Positions 1-11,690 of a DNA stretch of 64,000 nt are shown here, in pieces. The notes beneath the pieces were generated by a model. The model was not told where the DNA came from, ran no database searches, and saw only the letters and a program-made list of their open reading frames with translations. Numbering within the stretch: position 1 is the first letter of the stretch; the number at the start of each line of letters is the position of its first letter. This stretch comes from Gonatopus flavifemur. Lineage: Eukaryota > Arthropoda > Insecta > Hymenoptera > Dryinidae. The stretch is taken from assembly GCA_018340375.1 (NCBI GenBank), contig JAFFJZ010000014.1:2232001-2296000 (forward strand), read 5' to 3'. Both the position numbers and the translations under genes were made by a program.

Positions 1-1475
1 GGAAAAACCACGTGGAAAACAACGTTGGAAACAACGTTGAAAACTAGGCTGAAAACAACGTTGGTTAACATGGTAAAATGGTCCCACCTTGAGAGAGAAG
101 GAAACAACGTTAAAAACAACTTTGAAAACAACTTCGAGAACAACGTTGGAAACAACGTTGAAAAAAAAATCGATTTTCCTCGGAATCGATCTTGGATTTT
201 TGAGATTCAGAATCCGACTTCCCCGCCTCTTAGCTACGGTTTTGTATGAATATAGCAGAGCTTGAAAATGTATATGAACTTTGCTTGAATCAAAATCATC
301 TAGGAATAAAATAATTAATCCAATCAAAAAAACCATTGAATTTCATTGAATATTACTACAACAATTACCTTTGATCAATCAATAAAGCCCCTACACGATG
401 CAGACAATTTTTTTACTGGAATTGTGTCTAAAATACGTATTACATGTTTCTTATACACCTGAAATGTGAAATGTTCATCTAACTTATTCAACCATAGGAA
501 TTCTCATATATCTTTGAATAATTTAGATTCATGCTCTATTGAATGAGAAAACAGATTAATTGAAAAAATGTTATCTCTTTGATCGTCGGTGAAACAGTGG
601 ATAACCACGAAATAATTGAAGTCAGTTTCAAGTGATCATAACATTTATAGAGGATATCTGAGATGATTGTTTTTAGGAAACTTTAGGAATTATTAAAAAA
701 TGATATTCTCCTGAATCATTTCTCATGATTTATTATACGAATGAAAATAGTTCGTCTGAAACTCGTTGAGGTTCGGCAACAGCCAATAAAATGGTTTTTA
801 AAAAAAAGTCATGTTGGGGAAGTTTGAATCGTTCATCGAAACGAATCGGCAATCGAATTATGGAATATTCAGCTGGTGGAGATGCAAAATCTTGCATTAC
901 ATTCTTGGAACGATGTTTCCAGTGGCAAGGAGTTGATTCGAACATAAAAAGAACACAAAAACATCTGTAAATCTGACCACATTTCATTGACGAATAATCA
1001 GATGGAATTCAACCAGACCTTTCAGTTGTTGTAATGATTAATGGAATTCACTGGGGTTTTGTTAATCGGATTAATTATTTTTTTCCAAGATGATTTTGAT
1101 CCAAGCAAAGTTCATATACATTTTTAAGCTCTGCTACATTCATACAAAACCGTAGCCAAGAGGCAGGGAAGTCGGATCTTAGATCTCAAAAATCCAAGTT
1201 CGATTCCGAGGAAAATCGATTTTTTGTTTTTCCATTTAGGAATGTAACTTTTGTTGTCACATTTGCAACGTTGTTTCCAACGTTGTTCTCAACGTTGTTT
1301 CCAACGTTGTTCTCAACGTTGTTTCCAACGTTGTTTTCAACGTTGTTTTCTTCTCTCTCAAGGTGGGACCATTTTACCATGTTAAACAACGTTGTTTCCA
1401 ACGTTGTTTTCAACCTAGTTTTTGACGTTGTTTCCAACGTTGTTTTCCACGTGGTTTTTTTCCTCCGGGATATCA
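1..1475. mobile_element. Foldback element with AACAACGTTG minisatellite arms
   Basis: Positions 1-365 and about 1025-1475 are inverted copies of each other, separated by about 660 bp of unrelated AT-rich DNA. The outer part of each arm is a short tandem array of the palindromic unit AACAACGTTG with small spacers. The inner part is unique sequence that also pairs. The right arm ends in CCACGTGG followed by a T-run and CCTCCGGG. The left arm starts inside the same motif, so the true left end lies just outside the window. The reading frames within are artefacts of the repeat (alternating Phe-Pro-Thr-Leu or Asn-Asn-Val). No transposase is visible, so this is a non-autonomous foldback. Confidence 0.8.
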
Positions 1476-1510
1476 ATATCATAGCACTGAAATAAAGTTT
1501 TAGTACCATG

Positions 1511-3199
1511 ACCTATTGCCACACTTTTCGTCATAATTTTTGCCAAACTATTCCCATACTCTTGCAAGGCCATCCATTTTGATTATGGCAGTATGGGAAA
1601 AGTTTGGTTGAGTCCCAGACCCCAGATCCTTTCCCAAATTCCCACACATACTCTCCCAATACTCAGCTCATACCGTAGCCAAACCTCCACCAAGATCATT
1701 TTCATATTTTTCCCACATTATTTCTGAATCTTTCTGTACGTATTCTTAGACTGTGGCCAGATTTTTTGTGAGACTCGTCATACTTTTGCCAGCCAATTTT
1801 TTTCTGCGCGGGGTAAAACACTCGTGAGGTCACAAATTTTCTTACGATGGTTCATGCAAAGGAATGAAATTAATTAATTTGAACCGTTAGTACTGAAATT
1901 TTTGACTACTGAATTTCGAAGAGAAGAACTACAAAGCTGTATCAAGGAACGGGTCCTGATGCGACAAAGGCAAGGATGAATGATAAATGATGGAGATGAT
2001 GATAAAATAAATGATTTTGATGAGAATACCCGTCCGAATTGATTTTTCTGAAAAATGACCACTGCGGAATCCGCGACAAACCGTGAATCTGCAGAGGCGT
2101 TAACCTTATACGCACACTTAGACGTGATTTCGAACTAAACCTCAGCGTATCCTCGGTAATCTCATAACAGGACGATTCCAAGCCGCGAGACCTTCTAATT
2201 CTTGGTCGTTCGTCTTATTTACGTGTCCGCACCTGTCTTGGTGGAACACGCCACGTCCTGCTCAAGAAGGGTTTTTCGCCGATTCGACTATTTGATGCAA
2301 TAGTTGTTGGGTGATTCGTTTTAATGATGAGAAAAACAGGCAATGGATTGGTGATGAGCGATATCCAAAAATATATCGATATTTATCATAACTCCAATAT
2401 CAAAACACGATGAATATCGGGACAAAAATATCGATATTCCCAATATCGATAGTCATAATTAAATGTATATGTACCCAAGCGTGTATTGTCTATATCGACA
2501 ATGGGCCCCAGGCTGGGTCGCATTGCGCCCGTCGGAAAGATGAACTTTTGATGCGAGTATAACAAAAAAAGTATCCCAATATCTTCTTCGCATAATTGTA
2601 TTTCAAATACTTGCTCACCCTAGGTTGGAACGTACTTCAGCGCAGAAAATTAGATGAGGTTGTAGAAGGATATGGAAAGGCCTGACGACGATTTTTCTCC
2701 GTTACGATATTGTCTTGGATAACGAACAGGATCTGTTTGAAATGTTGGAAGGTTAGGAGGTTCAAATAAACGTTTTCATCTAACCATCTTACTCGGCTTC
2801 AAAGAATTTCGTCTGCAATTTTATCCAATTTCGTTCCTGCATCGAAGTAGTCTCAACCAGTAATCAAAGTATTTTATTTTCAACAATATAATTTCTCTAA
2901 TAAATAGAATATTTTATTCTCAAAAGTATAATTTTTCGGACTAATAAAATATTTCATTTCTTAAAATCCATACACGGTGTCAAATTGAATATTTATTTAT
3001 TATTCACATTGGAAGATACTATTTCATTCAGCTCTGATAAAAACTCGAGTTTGATTGGACACAATTTACATCAAAAGCAGAACAAACTGTGACAAGGGGT
3101 TTCATGCTTATATGTTCACATTTGTCATGTTCAATTATGAATCCAATGATCGCAATTCCATATATTTCGATAAAAATATCCAGACCTTTTCTGTTGCAG
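1511..3199. other. Non-coding, intron-like DNA
   Basis: No coding region is supported. Positions 1520-1800 contain loosely repeated short phrases around TTTGCCA and TTCCCA. Positions 2360-2450 are rich in ATATCGATAT and form imperfect hairpins. A pyrimidine tract ending TTCTGTTGCAG closes the stretch and looks like a 3' splice site for the exon at 3200. Confidence 0.45.
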
Positions 3200-3685
3200 A
3201 TTTCTCAACAAAAGCAGGAGTCAAGCCGCCGTTGCAGCATCTCGTGATCGTGAACGTGAAAGGGAACGTGAACGAGAGCGAGAGCGTGAGAACGAAAGGG
3301 AAGAAATCGAATCACCATTGTCTCCGAGATCACGGTACGCCGCTCTCAAGGAACGACGTCAAAGACTCGCACGTTCCAGAAGTTCACACAATTTTGGTGG
3401 TGACGATTTAGAAGTGGATGAAGAACCACCATCACCGACCACTCAATCACCGAACGCATATTTGGCCGCTAAATATGGCGCGGGTTCAGAATTGGCAAGA
3501 AGTCGTAGTACTCATGCTTTGAAATCACGAGAACCTAGTCCAGAACGAGACAGAGTTACTGGTGCTGAGAAAGATGGTGCTGCGCTTAGTTCATGGGCGA
3601 GATATTTGAAAAATAAATACGGCAATCGAGGTACGAAAGATAAAGAAACAACCCCAGCTACGAGCTCTTCAATACCATCTTCTAG
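3200..3685 (+). CDS. Internal exon of an Arg/Glu/Ser-rich host protein
   Basis: This is the best candidate for real host coding sequence. A polypyrimidine tract and CAG precede position 3200. An AG/GTGAG donor follows position 3685. The 162-codon frame between them is open, entered one base into a codon. The product starts with an Arg-Glu repeat stretch (residues ~17-35), then has SPLSPRSRYAALKERRQRL. Two similar Ser/Arg blocks follow, ARSRSSHNF and ARSRSTHAL, then SSWARYLKNKYGNRG near the end. Codon use and GC content are clearly unlike the surrounding AT-rich DNA. No start or stop codon belongs here, so it is an internal exon; the other exons are not in view. The composition recalls scaffold regions of cytoskeletal proteins. 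The insect myosin-phosphatase targeting subunit is one candidate, but I do not recognise it securely. Confidence 0.7.
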
Positions 3686-5305
3686 GTGAGGATCTTAGAA
3701 TATTAATCTTCGTGTCATACCTTTTTTGCCAAATTTCATTTCAATTTTATATCTCTTTTCGGATGAATTGCGTTGATGAATTCCAAGAATCTGGAAATCG
3801 GTATACTGGCTAGCGTCATAAGGAATTTTTTTCAACCGGTATCAAGTAGGGACCGTACCGTATTCGTACAGAAGCATATTGGGTAACGAATCGGAGCTGA
3901 AATCAAGCCCAGTTCCAGTTTGTAGTTGAGTGAATATATTATTACCATAACAGCTATTTTACACAGCTACCTCAAAAATAATATACCTACCGTAACTGAA
4001 AACTGGAGTTGGGCTGAGTTCAAGCTCCGAATTTATCCTCAGTGTGAAGAATTTCAATTTTAATTCAAGAACCTGTTACGACGAGAGCAGGACTCCTGAA
4101 TAGAGTCGGGCTCGTTGCAACTCTACTGAATTCCTGCAAATGTGCGTTAGATGAAAACCCTCTTGCAGCTTGTTTAGCATTACATTAGAAACACATCAGC
4201 CTGAGTGGCATAGCCGATGTATCCGTGGGTTCTTACCGTATTTCTGGAGTATCGTAATGCTCCATTTTTTTGCTTCCGAAGTTCAGGAATTGTGGAAATG
4301 GTGATAGGTGAAGGAAAGTAAAGGGGAGAGATTCCAGGTGAAAGAATTTACGAACAGGATTTGGTATGACAATTGATATAATCTCTCGTCCAGATTCCTT
4401 GGCAATTAAATTACATTTTCGACAACTTGATGAACGGATCCATGATTTAAATCGTTTGCAATGAACTAGATAAGAATAGTTCCATGGAAAAATTCTACGT
4501 CTTCAGTATTTCACTCCTGAAAAACACTTATATATATATTCGTTGGCAAATTGTTGGGTACGATTTCTAGTTAATATAATCGAATACACAATTTATATCA
4601 TGAAGGGTCTCCACTACGATGTAGACATCGTTGAATATTTTCAACTTTCTTAGTTACCGTACATGCATAGTATTTCAGTTTTTTTTTATTTCGATGGAAC
4701 CCGGATTCTTTGATGAATTGCATGATTAATTATCATAAATGTTAATGATAATTCAACAGTCAATCTCACGATGTTCATATTATTCATGTAAAATTCTGAT
4801 AAGAATTCGAAAACGCTGATACATGTGAAAGTATGTTCAGAATCTCCAACGGATTTCCTGTGCTGGATTTTCATATGAATTCGGCAATCGTTGGTCTAAT
4901 TTTTTTCGTAAAATTTAATAAGAGTATACTTGTTCGATGTTTTACTCGTCATTCGTGAAAGCTTGCGCCTACATGTCATTAAGTGCATAATTAGATTTTC
5001 GAAAACTAATTTCTCACCTTATACTTTTTGGCGACCGTATGGGTAGATAAGGAGACAGATACTTCTCCATATCGCGCGTGAATCGTGCATTTGAGCAAGG
5101 CTACGATGCCGAGAAGGAGAGTGAGAGAAAGGTAGAGAGAGATGAAGGTTGAACTTGTTGACGAGCAAAAGGCACAGATAATGATTGGACGATGGGGCGA
5201 ACAAAAATCACGCAATTCGAAAATGCGATGCAAATGGGTGAAAAATTGCGGGACGTGACAGACCGGAGGGAAAGGGGTTGGATATAGAGGAATCCATCAA
5301 GAAAA
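3686..5305. other. Non-coding, intron-like DNA
   Basis: This follows the splice donor of the upstream exon. It is AT-rich with no supported coding frame, no long hairpin and no recognisable transposon. It is most simply the intron downstream of the 3.2-kb exon. Confidence 0.4.
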
Positions 5306-5437
5306 TTATTCAATGAGATTTTCTTTTTTCTTCTCGTTCTTGTTCTTCTCATCCACTTCATTGTTGTTACTATCATTATTATCATCAATATTAGGGTATT
5401 CAAGAAACACTTCTTTCCTAGAATTCCCTTTTGGCAT
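5306..5437 (-). CDS. Short unrecognised acidic/basic open frame
   Basis: A 43-codon frame opens with an ATG and ends in TAA. It reads MPKGNSRKEVFLEYP, then an Asp/Asn run, then alternating Lys/Glu/Asn. I recognise no family. The low-complexity tail may simply reflect the purine-rich strand, so this may not be a gene. It is listed because it has an ATG, a plausible N-terminus and a distinct composition. Splice sites around it are not obvious. Confidence 0.15.
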   Translation of the reverse strand: MPKGNSRKEVFLEYPNIDDNNDSNNNEVDEKNKNEKKKENLIE

Positions 5438-6399
5438 GAATTGAAAGTAGGGATGTTCCAGATACTGAATACTGTATCAGAATATCCTGTTATCCGGTGC
5501 TACCTTCGGATAATACATCCGGGGAGATTGAAATCATAATATTCACTATTCAACCGGAAACTGGATGATGTGGTTTTTATTATTCTCCTAATAGAATATT
5601 TTCACCCCTTCAGAAATGAGGTTTCTATCAGTTTTTCCACCTTTCTATCATAAGTATTTCAGGTTTATTGAAGTTCTCTCTGTATGAAATTTTCAATAGA
5701 GGCATATCAAATAAACGCTTTGCATCGAAAATGAGAACCCGGGCAATTCTCGGCCGGGGCCCTTCGATATTTGTTTCTGTTTTTTTTTCAATCGAAGAGC
5801 CAGTTCAATACTGATTATCAAATTATCACGATGAAATATAGATTTGATGCATCGCATCATTTGATCGAATTGAAATTGAATATAAGTGAATAATTTTTCA
5901 ATTATCATTCATTTTGCATGAATTTTATAAGATTATTGGTTATTCTCATGACTGATTGTGAAGCTTTCGAGAACTCCCATATGTATTCTATGAAAATTTT
6001 CTAATAAGTATGCATTTTCAATCATTATTTCAAACCTTCATAATTTTCCAATGAATTTTATTAGAATTGTCAATCAATCGATGGTTGAAAAATTCTAAGA
6101 TAGTTTGGGGATCTATGATAAATATCCTGCGGTGAATTCTATAATTTTTCCTGATAAAATGATTATTCAGAAATCACTATGATATTCCAATGAGGATAAT
6201 CAAATCAACATCGATTATCAAATGGAACATCAGAAGAATAAGACTGAATATTTGATTAATTGAGTGTACATTATTTTCAATGGACTGAATAATTACATTT
6301 GAGCATTCAAATTGATATTTCATCATTTCACACACTATCAGTCTCTTCCCTTCGCTGCATTACTTCATAGACGTAATATGTGGATCGAAATATTACAAA

Positions 6400-6467
6400 A
6401 CCCCAAAGCCTAGTGGCAGAAGACATGGTTTTCGGGCAAGAACGGTCGAGTTCGATTCTGCATGGAG
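6400..6467 (+). other. tRNA-like (SINE-head-like) block in left arm
   Basis: The block carries an A-box-like TAGTGGCAGAAG and, about 40 bp later, a B-box-like GAGTTCGATTC, spaced as in a tRNA promoter. Acceptor-stem pairing is poor and no clean anticodon arm is visible, so this is not a functional tRNA. The right arm has the same block at 31211-31278 on the other strand, with slightly better box matches. It is probably a tRNA-derived internal promoter or fossil SINE head. Confidence 0.4.
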
Positions 6468-6639
6468 ACTTGCATTTTTTTCGTCATCTCTCTGGTGAAT
6501 AATTGAATTTCACATTATTTTTCATGTCATTACATCGTCATGTTATCAATAATCCTGATGTTTCAAAATGCAGTCGCGGATTCGACCAAGTACAGGTTCG
6601 AGTCGATTTGAAATTTCCCAAATATTCGTGTCCATGAGA

Positions 6640-7290
6640 TATAGACCGATCGATGCAGAATCTCCTGAAATGAGAAATGAATAGCACTTCAGAGGAACGT
6701 TTCTGAAAGAGCGTACTTGTAAATTTCATCGAACCCTTCGACAAGTTGATGACAAAATTTGGAAAAATTGTCTGCATCGAATAAAGACCGATCGATTCGG
6801 AATCTTCTGGAATGGAAAATGAACAGCATTTTGGAGAAATGTTTCCAAAACAGTTGACTCGCAAATTTCATCAAACCCTTTGACAAATTGATGAACAAAT
6901 TTCAAAAATTTGTCCCCGTGGAATATAGACCGATCGATCCGAAATCTTCTGAAGAGAAAAGAATGGATATCACATCGAAGGAACGTTTTTAAAGAAGTAT
7001 CCTCGCAAATTCCATCAATTCCTGTGACAAATTGATGAAATAATTTAAAGAATTTGTCTCCATCGAATGAAGACCGATCGATTCGGAATTTACTGGAATG
7101 AAACATGACATCACTTCGGAGGAACGTTTTTAAAAAAGTATACTTGCAAATTCCATCAAACCCTTTGGCAATTCGATGACAGAACTCCAAGAATTCGTCT
7201 ATGGAATGAAGACCGATTGACCCGAAATCTTCTGAAATGAAAAATGAACAGCACTTCAGAGGAACGTTTTCAAGAAGTGCGTTTGTAAAT
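6640..7290 (+). repeat. Five tandem ~142-bp units
   Basis: The anchor AGACCGATCGAT recurs near 6645, 6787, 6929, 7071 and 7211. Each unit also carries a GAGGAACGTTT phrase and a CAAATTTCATCAAACCCTT phrase. Units are about 80-90% alike by eye. The right arm of the large inverted repeat has about four of the same units. Single decayed units occur at 11445-11690 and 39060-39190. Confidence 0.75.
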
Positions 7291-8458
7291 TTTGTACTCC
7301 CTTCCGTATCACCCAGGAGGTAAAGTACAAGCGAATGCGTTTTTTTTCAACCCTAAGAAGCAGAATAGCTCAATTCCAGCCAGAAATACAAATCCATCGA
7401 TTTTGATTTCAGATGGAAATGATACCTCAACTGAGAAAGAAGAAGTTGTAGACTGTATATCTTACAGAGTCCCTATTTGAACGATTTCTAAAATAATTTG
7501 GGCTACCAGAATTTGAGTGAATTTTATAACAGTGCATGTGAGATATGCCACAGCTCATGGATGCCGTACTTTCTTGCTGTAAAATCAACTGAGATCGTGA
7601 TAGCTCGGACTATTTTTCGAGATCATCCAAATTTGGACTTCATAAGATGTAAATTTTACAACTTCCTTCTCTGGGTGTAGCGTATCGAAATCGGAATGGA
7701 GTTCAATAGAATCGATGCGTTTGACATCAGTTCTATATTATAATGACATTCGCTTCCTGTTTGGGGTCTAGAGCCAATATAAAGCATGTGTCCCGCATCA
7801 CAATTTTAGATCATTCTTGTGGATCATCCTGCAAGATTTCTCGAAGAATTTGGAAGGAAGTCTCATAAAACACCAAAAGGTAGCTCTTCGGAGCCTTGAT
7901 GTGAGATTGCTCATAGTTTTCTACATGTATCCTTTGGAATTCCTGAAAACATCTCCCATAAGATATATCTGGATTATCTTCAGGTGCGCCATAAGACATG
8001 TTCCAGAATTCCGAGGAATCTTCCAGAATGTTGGAAATCTCCAACAATTGTGACCTGGGAACTCATTATAATTTCTGCGTTCTACCTTTTTCTCAGGGTT
8101 AACGTGATATCTCCAGCAGGCCTATCCCACGATACTCTCTCTCCAGCAATGAAAATTGCTGTTTACGTCTCGAGTTGCGTGGTCCATGTTGCTCGATCAT
8201 GATGCCTAAAACACTACAAAACAGTGAGTGCAGTAATGAATAGACTGCCTGACTCGCCCGACAGCCTGGAGGGGGGGGGGGAGATGCTATACGGACGAAG
8301 GAAGAAGCCTCACTAACAAAATGGGATTGGAAAGTCCTCCTCTTCCAAAATATTTCCAAAAGATTATTGTTGAAGAACATAATGTAAATTAGCAATGTTG
8401 CGATGCAAGAATCAGAAGGGGAATTGGGATTACTACCTCATCAACTATGATATACATA
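7291..8458. other. Non-coding AT-rich DNA
   Basis: I find no coding region, terminal repeat or hairpin that I can define well. Short open frames on both strands lack recognisable motifs. A G-run at 8272-8281 is a simple repeat. Confidence 0.35.
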
Positions 8459-8460
8459 TA

Positions 8461-9015
8461 CAGGGTGTCCCATTTTGATCTTTAAATGCAAATATCTCAA
8501 AAACATGCATCTTAAACCAAGAGGACTTCGTACCAAAGTTGTTATACAAAGAGGGGGCCACAAAACTACGATATCAGTTTCATCGTAGATGGCGTTATGA
8601 TCGATTAAAATGGGGTCAACATCATTTTTTTGAACGGGAACCCCCACTTTTTATTGCATATCTTGATTGTATGCAAGAAACTGGGTAACTTTTGCTTGGA
8701 ACGTTTCCGTAAATCTTTGAAGATGGCGCCACAATCGATGAGAAATAAAGTATATGGAACAATATGCGGATATCTTGAGGAATGCATCGGAGAGCCGGAA
8801 TATCTCATCCGAATGTTGTTGTTGAGAGAGGAGACGACACAATGGCGATATCAGTTCCATAATAGATGGCACTGTGGTCGGTGAAAATGAGGTCAACTTC
8901 AATTTCTCAAATGGAAACTCCAACTTTCTATCGCATATCATGATTCTATGCGAAAAGATGAGGGATTTCTGTTTGAAACATTTTCCCCAAATTCTTGCAG
9001 GTTGACAACGATCAG
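8461..9015 (+). repeat. Orphan Tc1/mariner-like end with internal duplication
   Basis: It begins TA-CAGGGTGTCCCATTTTG, the same CAGGGTG terminus and TA context as the complete elements at 17413, 41982 and 48605. No inverted partner end is found nearby. Inside, a block of about 230 bp is repeated directly with an offset near 277 bp: GATATCAGTTTCATC near 8571 and GATATCAGTTCCAT near 8848. The stretch runs almost to the hAT relic at 9062. I read it as a truncated long-TIR element with an internal tandem duplication. Confidence 0.5.
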
Positions 9016-9061
9016 AAAACACCTGTTCAAATAAAAAGTTTCCCAAAGTATTCAAATTCTC

Positions 9062-10018
9062 TTAGATTCTCACAATGCATTGATGACGGGGTAACCAACG
9101 AGTTTTCGTGAATTCTAAGATTTGTAAATTACTTTCTTGAAAACTATCCTGAAAATCTCCGAATATCGCAGTTCTCTTAGGACTACCATTGATGAAAGCC
9201 AAACCTGCAATCAGTTGCTCGTAATCTGGTGGGATCATGGCACAGGCAGCACCTGCTGCCAAAGCGGGAGAATGACAAACACATGGGAACATCAAAACCT
9301 AAGGATTTTTGTCCATCAATTTTGTTTTGAAAGGATATTTATTCCCCATCATGACAGACGCGGTGCCAGTACCTAATGCAACAATGTTGCTAATCGGAAT
9401 CCGATTTTTCCATAATGTATTTCTTGAACTTTCAAACAATTTCGAAGCGGAGCAATCAACAGCATTTGAATGAATCATTTGCAATAATTCACATCTGACT
9501 TATAACGTATTTGGTTCGATATAATGAGCCATGAATGTCATCCATTTATCGTTCGTTATATCTGACGTTTCGTCTTCGTGAACTGCACATTTTGTGTGGC
9601 GTGAAACATCCGATACTCGATTTGTTTCTTGAACGCAAATAACCCTATTCACAATATTTGTCAATTTTGTACGACTCATCGTCATTTTTCGACGCACTTC
9701 TGTTTCCTTCCCTGTATCTTGCATAAGGAGTGAGAGGTCCTTTGCATGACTATAAGAAATACTTTTTTCTGCGAAAGTTGTCGCAAAACGAATTTCTGCC
9801 ATTTGAACTTTTGTTTCGGGATCTGGAGGCTCATCATCCGGATTCAAACTTTCTAATCCAATTGTTTGCTGGCACTGTGAAGGAGCAGAAGACGAGGCAG
9901 CACCCGATTGAGGAGGATTTGGATCTTGGGAACATCCTAAACGATCATCATTCAAAGGAGAGGATGCAAAGGGATTGTTATTATACGAATTTTCCAATCT
10001 ATCGTCAGCTTTTTGCAA
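9062..10018 (-). pseudogene. hAT-like (DUF4371/BED-type) transposase relic
   Basis: One continuous 319-codon frame, with in-frame stops near 9500 and 9297, resembles hAT-family transposases of the BED-finger type. Segments in order: AEIRFATTFAEKSISYSHA matches the family's AEI..A.F.AEHN.SF block; SRTKLTNIVNRVI follows; DETSDITNDKWMTF is the first catalytic-Asp region; GTGTASVMMG corresponds to the usual ASDGASVMMG, with the expected Asp lost; CVCHSPALAA and TKTRWLPRH follow. The hAT C-terminal dimerisation domain is absent and the frame ends abruptly beside the orphan end at 8461-9015. A degenerate N-terminal region with WLLKEPEW-like sequence, as in BED-finger proteins, lies upstream at about 10019-10560 in shifted frames. 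It is inactive by stops and truncation. Confidence 0.8.
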
Positions 10019-10560
10019 AAATCTATCTGAATTTTTGACTGAAATTTCATCAACGAAAGAACAAACATCTGATCCGCGACTTTTATCATCATTTTCATCC
10101 CTAACAGAAGGAGAATCAGATCCTTGGAGGAAATCTGAATTCTCATACCCCTCACAAAAGGCACCCGATTGATCAATATTATCATTTATTCAAAAGTCAT
10201 CACGGCATGAAGGAACAGCATCGGCCTCATCTACAACGATCCTATCACCAGAAGAATGAGGGATGGAATTGACACATTGTCCTTCTGGTGATATCCCATC
10301 AAGAGATGGAACATCCGAAACTATCGATTTCACATTTTCAAAAGTTTCAGAGGAAGGAGGAGAAGAATCTACATTACCTCGGTCGGAATGAAGCAACTTG
10401 CTCTGTTGCAAATGATGTTGGCTCTTGGAATGGGCTCTGATTCTTGCAGGGCCATCACATCAAACACTCTTTTGGCATATATCACGAAAAAATCCCGAGC
10501 TATCACTCGGATCTTCACGAACTCACATTTTCCACTCAGGTTCTTTGAGCAACCAATTTT
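10019..10560 (-). pseudogene. Decayed N-terminal part of the hAT-like gene
   Basis: No single frame is open, but fragments in different frames fit the linker and BED-finger side of the downstream transposase. These include a Ser/Pro/Asp-rich stretch at 10411-10190 and a Trp-Leu-x-Lys-Glu-Pro-Glu-Trp segment near 10525-10550. Cys/His finger residues cannot be placed confidently. It is assigned here mainly by position and strand. Confidence 0.4.
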
Positions 10561-11444
10561 GTGGAAAATGTGGATTGTTTTCTTTCCTTATTAACCACGA
10601 AATCACTACCCTTCATTCTGAACAAACTAAATGTTCTCAAATACAAAACTATGAACGGTGAGATCAAACACAGAATTTATCAGAATACTATTGAATTCAA
10701 CACTTCAAACCTTTTGCAATCATTTTATAATTCGAAATCTTATTCGAAACTATACATCATCGAAAACACGTCCACCTCGGTCCGTATCACGTATGCAATA
10801 GATGAGAGAAAAGAAAAACATAAACGGTGTCGCGTAGTGTTTTGTTTTGATAAATACGTTGGCGATTTGAAAATCCCATCCTTTGGTACAATACAGTGCA
10901 TAGACACAACACCGTAATGAATGCTTCTGAGGTATGAATTAATACATTTTGTAAATCAATGTAATTTCCATACGATAATTCCAACAATGATCTTACATCA
11001 AGGGAGAGAAACATTACGAAAATTACGACATTTTTCAATCGCTAAATTGACAGAGTAAGTGGGAATATCCCTCTCCTTGTCAGACAGTGTAGGAGGAATA
11101 TATCACAGTTTTCAGTATAAACATGCGATCTTTAGTATGATCGAATTTTCATATTCATGACTGTTTTTCGTTTCCCTCATTGCAGATGTGATAAGGACCG
11201 CAGTGATCGGATTTTCAATTACATGCATTGTCGAATCATCATTCCAGATGTTGGATTATAAAAATTGGGAAAAATTCCACGTATTGAATTCGATGTATTC
11301 TCATGAATTAAATCTTCTATCTCATTGTTTCTCTCTCAGTGTAGATATCATTTTGATGTGAAATCCAAATTGTTGGATTCATATTTCTGACTGGGATTAG
11401 GCAATCCTTCCTCCAAGGGTTGGAACACACGTATTCGCTATTAA
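10561..11444. other. Non-coding AT-rich DNA
   Basis: Nothing with coding or repeat support is visible. Open frames here lack motifs. If the hAT relic had a terminal inverted repeat on this side, I cannot identify it. Confidence 0.3.
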
Positions 11445-11690
11445 TTCCCCTCCTTGTTGATGCACAGAGGAGTACAAAATTTGCAAGTGCACCGTTTCAG
11501 AACGTACCTCAAAGGTGCTGTTTATTTTTTATTCCAGGAGCTTCCAAATTGATTGGCCTATATGCCACGGAAATTTTTTCATCAATTTGTCGCAGGATTT
11601 TATGAAATTCGCAATTAAACTTCTTCGAAAACATTTCTCTAAAATGCTATCCAATTTTCATTACAGCACGGAGAGAAATGGATTATGCAA
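11445..11690 (-). repeat. Decayed copies of the ~142-bp arm unit
   Basis: Phrases such as AAATTTGCAAGTGCACC, TCCAGGAGCTTCCAAATTGAT and CATCAATTTGTCGCAGGA match the tandem units of the large arms. The orientation is that of the right arm (30590-31940). This puts inverted arm-like units on both sides of the hAT relic: 6640-7290 to its left and here to its right. The match is partial and stops near 11690. Confidence 0.5.

Larger units (their letters stand above)
5738..7290 (+). repeat. Left arm of a very large inverted repeat
   Basis: This 1.55-kb block matches, in inverted orientation and almost throughout, the block at 30590-31940. It begins with CCCGGGCAATTCTCGG, a GC-rich terminus abruptly different from its AT-rich flank. 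It continues through about 660 bp of AT-rich sequence and a tRNA-like block at 6400-6467, and finishes in tandem ~142-bp units. The outer edge is sharp on both arms, but I see no matching target duplication outside them. It could be one end of a 26-kb element, or one of two independent insertions of the same family. Confidence 0.8.

Noticed and set aside
1186..1509. 107-codon frame rich in Asn-Asn-Val-Glu
   Set aside because: It is the translation of the AACAACGTTG minisatellite, with an equally open mirror frame on the other strand.
5693..5760. GC-rich CCCGGGCAATTCTCGGCC terminus as a regulatory site or CpG island
   Set aside because: The same sequence marks the outer end of both arms of a repeat, so it is better explained as a transposon end.
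6726..7190. 154-codon minus-strand open frame
   Set aside because: It translates the ~142-bp tandem units, repeating Phe-Arg-Ile-Asp-Arg-Ser phrases. The matching right arm does not conserve it as one frame.
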